The position numbers and the translations under genes are program-made. From Pleurotus ostreatus/Saccharomyces cerevisiae fusant (Eukaryota; Opisthokonta), in the NCBI GenBank assembly GCA_024196135.1, contig JAMQCK010000949.1:1-13619 (forward strand): a stretch of 13,619 nucleotides of DNA. Reading direction: 5' to 3'. The notes beneath the pieces were generated by a model, which saw only the letters and a program-made list of their open reading frames with translations, ran no database searches and was not told where the DNA came from. Positions 7,755 to 13,619 of this stretch are shown in pieces. Each line of letters begins with the position of its first letter. Position 1 is the stretch's first letter.

Positions 7755-8555
7755 TTACGAGACCATGATGGTAGCAGTGCCGCTGCTCTGGTAGCCCTCG
7801 GTGGCCACGATCTGGTAGTTGTGCTCGCTACCCAGGTTCATCCCGAGCCCCTTCCAAGCATCGAAGTGGCACTGGACATCGACGGTCCCGCTGATCGACC
7901 CGCCGGGCGCCTTCTTCGGGTTCCGGACGCTCCAGAACTGCTCAAAGGTCTGCGTGCCGTCGATAGAGGGCGCGTTGTAGCGCCAGGTGGAGAGGATGTC
8001 GTACGTGGCGCCGTTGCAGGTGACGGAGCCCTTGTGGCTGGCCGCAGAGGACGGGTCGTAGGAGCCGTAGGACTCGACGATGTAGTACTCGATGAGCGAG
8101 CTGCGCGTCCAACCGTAGACGGAGAGGTAGCTGTTGCCGTTGGGCTGGTAGGTGCCGGAGTAAGAAATGGAGCTGAGATTGGAATGAAGTCAGCAAGCGC
8201 AGGGGGACAAGGGGAGGATGAGACGACCAACCGGGACGCGGCTCCTGGGTTCCATCCCTTTCCGCCGACGAGGTTGCCGTTGTTGCCAGACCAGGTCAAG
8301 GTGTACGATCCACCGCCGTTGTTTTGGTAGGTGGCGTCACCAGCACCGTCCGTCCACCTGAGCTTTGATGAGTACAACGCCGCTCTAGCTCATGAAATGC
8401 GCGCCAACATACCAAGAATAGTAGTAGCCACCATCGGTACCGGTCGAGCTCGGGGTGCCGGAGCGAGCGGAGACGTCAACGACGTCCGTCGCATTGAGCG
8501 GCGAAGCAGAGACGGTAGCGACAGCAGCGACGAAGGCGATGAGCTTGGCGAACAT
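7755..8555 (-). CDS. Secreted endo-1,4-beta-xylanase, glycoside hydrolase family 11, 228 aa
   Basis: The enzyme cuts internal beta-1,4 bonds of xylan outside the cell. Exons on the minus strand: 8555-8413, 8357-8232, 8172-7755, with introns of 55 and 59 nt. A signal peptide ([20 protein letters not shown]) and a short Ser/Thr-rich propeptide lead into the jelly-roll catalytic domain. Family landmarks follow: [16 protein letters not shown] (45-), [43 protein letters not shown] (nucleophile Glu118), [17 protein letters not shown] and ATEGYQSSG (acid/base Glu215). It ends at the fold with no carbohydrate-binding module. The residue just before LVGGKGW is Asn, which in this family goes with a near-neutral rather than strongly acidic pH optimum. 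The usual TRNPLIEYY reads TRSSLIEYY here. The start is certain: TATA box and strong context (GCCGCCATG) just upstream. Intron 2 uses a weaker donor, GTTGGT. Confidence 0.96.
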
Positions 8556-8596
8556 GGCGGCGGAGTACTTTGGCTGGACCAGACTAGCTCATCGTC

Positions 8597-8604
8597 TTTA
8601 TATA
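8597..8604 (-). promoter_or_regulatory. TATA box of the GH11 xylanase gene
   Basis: On the minus strand the sequence reads GGGTATATAAAGACG, 42-49 bp upstream of the ATG at 8555. It is the clearest core promoter element in the window. Its closeness to the start codon implies a very short 5' UTR, perhaps about 10-20 nt. A strong TATA box fits an inducible extracellular enzyme gene. Confidence 0.75.
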
Positions 8605-9232
8605 CCCGCGCATGTAGCATTGATCAGAGGTTTTTGCGGTCGTCTGGTAGCGAAGACTCGGATGAGATGCACCGCATGCTGGAAAGGTCGGCGGGGTCCA
8701 GGCACGGACGACGTCGAGGGAGCTCACGAGTCGCAAGCTTGCCTTGACCAGGCGGCCGAGGACCGCAGTGGTCTGCTACTTTATCCGAGGATAGGCATGC
8801 AAGTCCTCACATGCTCGGGGTTCGAGAGGCAAGGTACAAATCAGCATAGAGCGCTGAAGCAAGGAAGAGACATGGTATGTGGAAGCGAGAAGCCAAGCGA
8901 GCGAACGGGGATCGACGTGCGGGTAGGTGATCTCCGGTATCCCACCGACGATCAGACGGATAATTGAAGTTATTGAACTCGACGCAGACCAGCGCCAGTC
9001 GATGCATTACTGGGATGAATTAGCAGCCTAAAACAATGGATCATCGGGCAGCGAGGTCGCCCATGGCGCAACGAAGCGGAACCCCGATGCTGTCCGTCAT
9101 TCATCTTCCCCACCGGAAGATCCTCCCTCGGGATCGCACTGTCAAGGTCGCTGTACACTCGCGGATCAGGATACGACTTTTCATAGTGCTTCAAGCAACA
9201 CCAACAAAATCGAGACCGAGGATAGCCCATCG
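8605..9232. other. Xylanase upstream region and UTP4 3' flank
   Basis: About 630 bp lie between the UTP4 stop (9233) and the xylanase TATA box; both genes point left. Two matches to the fungal carbon-catabolite repressor consensus SYGGRG are visible: GCGGGG at 8691-8696 (plus) and CTCCGG at 8932-8937 (read on the minus strand as CCGGAG). Such 6-bp matches are frequent in GC-rich DNA, so they only suggest Cre1-type glucose repression. Open frames at 8331-8967 (plus) and 8970-9230 (minus) have no recognisable product. No gene is called. Confidence 0.4.
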
Positions 9233-12008
9233 CTATGACGCGCCATACTTGGACTTGTAGTACGCAGGAGGCAGCAACGCCAACACATCCACCAGCGGCC
9301 TCTCCACCACCACCAACTCACCCGAGTCCAAGAAGTCGACATGCAACACAGGCCGGTAGTGCGTGATCATCCGGAAATCGCGCTCCCTGCGCTCGTCCTC
9401 TTCCTCTGGTTCCGCGCCTGTTGCCTCACTCGCAATATCGGTCTTATCCACCTTCTCCTTCGCCTCCTGCTCTGCCTTCGCCGCTCCCCGGCTCTCCCTT
9501 CTCCTCTTTCTCCTCACACGCGGACGCGCGGCACCAAGATCGAGCTTCGCCAGCCACGTCGAGCCCCAGAGGAGCGCGTACTGGTCCTTGCCCTTGCCCT
9601 GAGGCGGGAAGGTGACGCCGAGGACGGGGTCGTGCGCGCCGACGAGGCGGCGAGGGATGTGCGCGGCGAGGTCCTGGGCCCAGCCGGGAAACGCGCGAGC
9701 CTCGGCGTCGAAGAACTCGAGGGTGTTGTCGGGGAAGGCGAGGAGGAGGAGGGCGGGGTGCGCGGGGGAGAAGGCGATAGACTGGGCGGGGTGGGGGAAG
9801 GAAGGGAGGGTGGAGTGGTGCTAGAGAAGAAATGTAAGGTCAGCAAGAGGAATGTGAGGTGAAGTGCGAGAGAACCTACATGAAGGGAGTCGAGGTTGAA
9901 GATGTGCGTTTGCGCATGGTCATCGGAAGTAGCGAGCCATTGGCCATCTGGGCTGACGGCGAGGCGGTGAACAGAAGGTACAGTGGCGGATGATGTGGAC
10001 GGCAGCTCAATCCCGCTGTCATTGTCCCCATCAGCCATCTCAACATCCTCCTCGGCACCCTGGCGCTTCACCGCATCTCTGAGCGCATACGTCCTCGACA
10101 CATGGTGGTCGAAGCGCCGCAACACGCGCGGCACGCCGTCCTGCCCGCCCAGATCGACAACGAGCACATACGACCCCAGCGCGGAGCTGAGCACCAGCTT
10201 CGACGAGTCGGGGGTGAACACGAGCGCCTGCGCGCCCGTCGAGCCGTGCGACGGGGGCAGGTGCCCCGCGAGCGTGGTAGCGAAGTCGCGCACTCGGCGC
10301 GGGGTAACGGCGCCCTTCTCGCCCTCCTGCAGGCGGAAGAGCTTGGTCTCGTAAAGGTCGGACACGGCAAGCCAACGGCCATCACTCGACACTGCATGTG
10401 CGAGGAGGTTGGTCTCGACGTTCAAGTCCATCTCGAGGACCTTTTCCCAGTTGTCGGCGTCTGAGTCAGGAGGCGCGGGGAGCTCGTCCGCGGGCCCGTC
10501 CTGCTTGTTGAGGATGCGCCAGAGGGTGAGCGCGGCGTCGCGCATGCAGGCGACCAGCCGTGCCTGTGGTGCGACGCGCACGGCGGCGGTGGCTGGGTAG
10601 GCAAGCCGGCGCTGGTAGGCTTCTTCGAACGTGACGTCGACGCTGGTCGCAAGCGGGTTGACGACCTTGGTGACGGTGGCGGACGCGGTGGCAGCGGGTG
10701 TGAGCACGACGTTCATGTCGAGGCCGCCCGAGGCGAGTACGGGGGCAACGCCCGAGGGCTGGGGGCGGCGCAGTGCGGGCGGCAAGCACACATGGGGCGG
10801 CCACATCGCGAGGGCGCGGACGTCATGAGAGTGCAGTCTCCGCGCGCGTGTCTGCACCCACTGCGACTGCACCTCCGCGTCCTTCCCGGGGGCGGAGGCG
10901 CGCACGAGCGTGAACTGCGCGACCTTCTGGTCAACGCCAGAGGTGAAGACAGTCGTACCGTCGGGTCCAATAGCGTGGCACAGAACATCCGCGCCATGAG
11001 CGCGGAAAGACTGCAACTGCGTGCATGTCCGCGCATCCCAGAACTTGACCACACCAAGGGAGTCGCCAGAGATGATGGTGCCGTCGCCGAGGACCCCAAC
11101 GGTCCAGACGAGCGTGCGCTCACCCCGCAGGCGGTCAACACCCATGCGGTCGACGACGCGGCCGGTCTTGACGTCCCATTTGCGAAGGCTGCTGTCGGAG
11201 CAGCCGGTGATGAGCCAGGAGTCGGACCAGGCGTCCTCTTCTTCCTCGTCGCTGGATTCGTCCGAGTCGGATGAGGCCGCGGCTTTCTTGGGCGAAGGCT
11301 TCCGGGGGATGGGGGGACCCCATGCGAGGGAGAGGATGCGGGACTTGACGCGGTCGAAGCGACGGTGGTGGGTGAGGGTGTCGTGAGCGAGGGAGAGGAT
11401 GCGAACTGTGCCGTCCTCGCAGGCGAGGGCGAGCTGGGACGAGGAGGGATTCGCAGCGATGGACCAGATGGCGCCGCCTTGCGAGTTGATCGTGCGCTAA
11501 ATATGTCATGAACATGGTGAAGGGGGAAAGAAGTATAGTGATCGTACCCGGATGCAGCCTCTGCTCATGTCCCATTCGACGAGTTCGTTGCCCCCTCCTG
11601 AGCTGAAGAGACGGAGGTCGGAGATTGATGGTACTTTGTCATCCTCAAGAAGATCGGGGTGGCGGATGACAAGGGCAAGCGAGTCGACCTTGGAGGGATA
11701 GGTGCCTACTATGGTCTACGAAGGTCGATCAGTGCCCGTGAGATGAAGTGACTTTGACATACTTTTCTGACCACCCATGCCTGGGGGGACTGTGTCTGCT
11801 CATCGCGCCCTGTCCACTCGCAGATATCGATGTTTCCATTGGAGTGACCGACGACGAGGGCGCCGAACTTGGTGGGGTGCCTTGACGCGGCCTTTTTGCC
11901 TTTTGGGTTGGGGAGGGGAAGTGGGGGAAACGCGAGCGCGGTCACTGGGGACGGTGTGTAGTCCACGAAGCGACAGCGGTGGACCTTGAGCTGCACAGGG
12001 TCCGCCAT
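9233..12008 (-). CDS. UTP4: U3 snoRNA-associated protein 4 (Utp4/Cirhin), WD40 protein, 872 aa
   Basis: Utp4 belongs to the t-UTP/UTP-A complex that binds the 5' end of pre-rRNA and starts small-subunit processome assembly in the nucleolus. Exons on the minus strand: 12008-11763, 11715-11548, 11496-9880, 9820-9233, with introns of 47, 51 and 59 nt, all phase 0. The protein begins MADPVQLKVHRCRFVDYTPS, the typical Utp4 opening, and WD repeats follow: SNGNIDICEW, SSGGGNELVEWDM, ALACEDGTVRILSL, TGCSDSSLRKWDV, SGDSLGVVKFWDA, TSGVDQKVAQF. An acidic Ser/Asp/Glu insertion (about 213-229) interrupts the first propeller. A basic RVRRKRRRESR stretch near the C-terminus could be a nucleolar signal. The end (MITHYRPVLHVDFLDSGELV, then PPAYYKSKYGAS) is diagnostic of the family. 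It is longer than yeast Utp4 because of linkers. An in-frame ATG at 12092 is rejected because the family start is at 12008. Confidence 0.95.
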
Positions 12009-12124
12009 TGGGGGAAAACAATGCTGGCAAAAAGTACAATGGGCGTCCAAGCGGCGACGCGTCTGACCAAAATTGTCGATCGGGCGTGACATTTGAATTC
12101 AGCACTCTTCAGCCGACTGCCAAC
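12009..12124. promoter_or_regulatory. 116-bp bidirectional promoter region shared by UTP4 and TIM10
   Basis: The two start codons are back to back (12008 minus, 12125 plus) with only 116 bp between, so both transcription starts and both 5' UTRs must fit here. No clear TATA box is seen. The region has short AT-rich patches (AAAAAGTACAATG, AAAATTG, ATTTGAATTCAG). Shared regulation of a ribosome-assembly and a mitochondrial-import gene is plausible, but only inferred. Confidence 0.6.
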
Positions 12125-12511
12125 ATGTCCTTCTTCACCGGCGGCGCGTCTCGGGCTCCTGCGGGCGGTGTAAACCCAGACAAGATTGACGCCGCCTTGA
12201 CTGAGTGCGTGCCGACGACCTATTGCTCGACTCAGGCTGACGACGCGCAGGCTGGACACCATCACCGACTTTTACAACCGGATGGTCGCGTCAGTAGCCG
12301 CGAAATGCTTCCGACACGTCACTGACCCCCTCGCAGGGCCTGCCACAACAAGTGCATCGGCCAGCGCTACACAGACGGCGAGCTCAACACGGGCGAGAGC
12401 GTGTGCATCGACCGCTGCGTGTACAAGTTCACGGAGGTGCAGAAGAAGGTCGGGGAGGCGCTGCAGCAGCGACAGGCGGCCAACAAGGGCGGCCTCGGTG
12501 GCTTCTCATAG
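12125..12511 (+). CDS. TIM10: Mitochondrial small Tim chaperone, TIM10-type, 97 aa
   Basis: Tim9-Tim10 hexamers carry hydrophobic carrier precursors across the intermembrane space to the TIM22 complex. Exons: 12125-12204, 12251-12289, 12337-12511, with introns of 46 and 47 nt. The twin CX3C motif is complete: CHNKC (residues 42-46) and CIDRC (63-67), 16 residues apart. Its cysteines form the two disulfides of the helical hairpin. The segments LDTITDFYNRMVAACHNKC and GELNTGESVCIDRCVYKF match Tim10 rather than Tim9, Tim8 or Tim13. The N-terminus (MSFFTGGASRAPAGG) and C-terminus (QQRQAANKGGLGGFS) are flexible. There is no cleavable presequence, as expected for Mia40-imported proteins. Intron 2 has a less common GTCAGT donor. 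Tim12-like divergence cannot be ruled out, but motif and length favour Tim10. Confidence 0.9.
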
Positions 12512-12654
12512 ACGAGGCATGTCATGCATTCACGACGCATCGTACCATATCCACCAGCATAATACAACAATCCCAAGTCAGGCATTAACGAGAGCGATAG
12601 GGAGAGAAAAGTGAGCAATGTCCGTAGGTGAGTGGGCGGGTGAGGGGCGCATTG

Positions 12655-13031
12655 TCACTTGTAGTTGGGGAAGCACTCGGCCATACTCAGGCTGTGCTTG
12701 TTCTGCGAGTGTTCCTCGAGGCTGCGGGCAGTTAGTTAGTGATCGGGACAGGCATGAGGGAGGCGGACGTACGCAGGGGCACGGGTAGTGACGAGCTATC
12801 AGCGGTCAGTACACGTGCAAGAGAGGAGGGGGGTGCACTCACGAAAGCATGGCGGCACTTTTGGCAGATGATGTTCTTCGCCGCCTCGTTCACCTTTGCC
12901 TGCGACTTGGAGCCCTTGGGTTCGTTTTTCGCCGCGTTCCTCTCGCGCTTCTGCTGAGCCTTCGCACCCTAGACACCACTGTCAGCAACGCAGTCGATCT
13001 CGCACCCCAGCTGGTCGCGTACGTTGCCCAT
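12655..13031 (-). CDS. Small C2H2 zinc-finger protein, ZNF706/At2g23090 (DUF1909) type, 74 aa
   Basis: Exons on the minus strand: 13031-13023, 12968-12843, 12795-12773, 12721-12655, with introns of 54, 47 and 51 nt. The first exon carries only MGN. The protein reads MGNGAKAQQKRERNAAKNEP, then a Lys-rich helix, ICQKCRHAF (zinc Cys39 and Cys42), LVTTRAPA, LEEHSQNKH (zinc His pair) and the conserved tail SMAECFPNYK. Layout and length match the ZNF706/At2g23090 family, which begins MGxGxAxK with a 4F5-like basic N-terminus and ends in a single finger. Human ZNF706 is linked to translational or transcriptional control; the role in fungi is unknown. The gene converges with TIM10, with 143 bp between stops. 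Confidence 0.9.
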
Positions 13032-13302
13032 CGTGTCTGATCCCGTCGAGTCGAGTAGCGAGAAGAAAAATGCAAGGGCAAGCGCTGTATTACCTGCGCC
13101 GGCACGGCGACCGGAACATGATCAGAGGCAGTCTAGATCGGAGGGCGATAAGATAAAAGCGTGGTGCTATTTCTGACTCTGCTCTTGCTCATCCCGATCG
13201 TGCTTGCCAATGCCTCCGCGATTTTATTTGTCCACAACCCGGCTAGCGGCCCTCAGGAGCAAGGCACCTTGTCTCCTACCACCACCTCTCCTCCTTCGCA
13301 CC
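13032..13302. promoter_or_regulatory. Divergent promoter region between the small zinc-finger gene and the aldolase-like gene
   Basis: The 271 bp separate two divergent start codons. A GATAAGATAAAAG stretch at about 13147-13159 contains two overlapping GATA-factor-like cores, and GATTTTATTTGTCC near 13219-13232 could be a TATA-like element for the plus-strand gene. The 40 bp before the plus-strand ATG are pyrimidine-rich (CTCCTACCACCACCTCTCCT), typical of fungal leaders. Functional use is inferred. Confidence 0.4.
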
Positions 13303-13619
13303 ATGTCCATCGACGCCGCGCGCGACCGCGTCGCCGCCCAACTCAAGGTCGACCTCATCTCCCCCAGCTACCTCGAGGACAATGCCGCAAAGTTGCGCGA
13401 AATCGGGCGCACCTTCATTTGTAAGTGACTCGGTACGCTCCTCTGCCCCCCTCCTGACGGCCCACCCAGCGGACACCATATCAGGTGATAGCAGATAGTA
13501 CGCGCCTCGCATGCCGCCACTCACCGCGCCCAGTTCCCACCCCGGAGATGTACACCTACGCCGTAAATGCGACGCTCGGCGACGACGTCTACAGCGAGCC
13601 GACCATGTTGTGAGACCCT
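13303..13619 (+). CDS. Threonine aldolase-like PLP-dependent beta-eliminating lyase, 5' part only
   Basis: The family cleaves threonine or allo-threonine to glycine and acetaldehyde using pyridoxal phosphate. Exons seen: 13303-13420, 13470-13484 (15 nt), 13534-13609; then a GTGAGA donor at 13610 and the window ends. The 69 residues include REIGRTFISDTISVPTPEMY and LGDDVYSEPTM, which match the conserved N-terminal SDT-x-x-x-PTPEM and GDDVY-x-E-x-P motifs of threonine aldolases. The PLP-binding lysine and most of the fold lie beyond the window. The start ATG has good context (GCACCATGTCC). Residues 1-36 (MSIDAARDRVAAQLKVDLIS...) form an extra N-terminal helix compared with bacterial enzymes. 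Both complete introns are 49 nt. A tryptophanase-like relative is less likely. Without the rest, exact substrate preference is unknown. Confidence 0.82.
13470..13484 (+). other. 15-nt coding microexon of the threonine aldolase-like gene
   Basis: The exon lies between two 49-nt introns and supplies the Asp-Thr-Ile-Ser of the conserved SDT-x-x-x-PTPEM motif, with Ser and Val codons split at its edges. Reading on past its 3' end hits a stop within a few codons, so the second intron must be removed. Confidence 0.75.

Noticed and set aside
7838..8377. 179-codon minus-strand frame reading through xylanase intron 2
   Set aside because: It reads the intron and then the wrong frame (Thr/Ser/Pro-rich). 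Splicing at 8231-8173 restores the GH11 sequence.
8331..8967. Plus-strand frames of 138 and 170 codons across the xylanase start and promoter
   Set aside because: They are antisense to the first xylanase exon and its TATA box and have no recognisable domain.
12009..12092. N-terminal extension of Utp4 from an upstream in-frame ATG at 12092
   Set aside because: Utp4 proteins begin close to VHRCRFVDY, matched by the ATG at 12008. The extension would also use most of the short shared promoter.
1..13619. tRNA, rRNA, CRISPR, transposon, biosynthetic cluster or defence system
   Set aside because: No B-box-like GGTTCGA-N2-CC with cloverleaf, no regular repeat-spacer array, and no transposase, reverse transcriptase, polyketide synthase or peptide synthetase motifs were seen. 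The genes are unrelated housekeeping and secreted-protein genes.

Overview
This is nuclear DNA from a filamentous basidiomycete fungus, most likely a wood- or litter-decaying agaricomycete. Four things suggest this. The genes are dense, GC-rich and split by many very short introns (mostly 46-62 nt) with GT donors, AG acceptors and CTRAY-like branch points. The proteins are eukaryotic: Utp4, TIM10, Mpv17 and PTH2. A secreted GH11 xylanase is present. Intergenic gaps are small and genes lie on both strands. Exon models were built by hand from splice signals, phase agreement and family motifs. Most of these exons are too short or too interrupted to appear as long open frames.

Layout, left to right: (i) 3-290 (+), 3' end of an unrecognised gene. 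(ii) 466-1599 (-), four-exon gene of unknown function. (iii) 1600-2486, intergenic, with a ~20-bp tandem repeat. (iv) 2487-3515 (+), eight-exon peptidyl-tRNA hydrolase 2 (PTH2) with an altered catalytic loop and a 6-nt microexon. (v) 3755-4392 (-), small secreted glycine-rich protein made of two copies of one module. (vi) 4954-5877 (+), seven-exon Mpv17/PMP22 (Sym1-like) membrane protein. (vii) 6600-7370 (-), single-exon protein with a possible zinc-binding site, a polyproline run and a charged tail. (viii) 7755-8555 (-), three-exon GH11 endo-1,4-beta-xylanase with a clear TATA box. (ix) 9233-12008 (-), four-exon WD40 protein Utp4/Cirhin of the small-subunit processome. (x) 12125-12511 (+), TIM10-type small Tim chaperone. 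(xi) 12655-13031 (-), 74-aa zinc-finger protein of the ZNF706/At2g23090 type. (xii) 13303-13619 (+), 5' part of a threonine-aldolase-like PLP lyase, cut by the window end.

The genes do not form a pathway or a cluster. This looks like an ordinary housekeeping stretch (ribosome biogenesis, mitochondrial import, organelle membrane, translation quality control) with two secreted-protein genes inserted: the xylanase and the glycine-rich protein. No transposon, tRNA, rRNA, CRISPR array or defence system was seen. The points most worth a second look are the degenerate PTH2 active-site region, the microexons (6, 13 and 15 nt), the intron-containing duplication in the glycine-rich protein, and the 116-bp shared promoter between UTP4 and TIM10.
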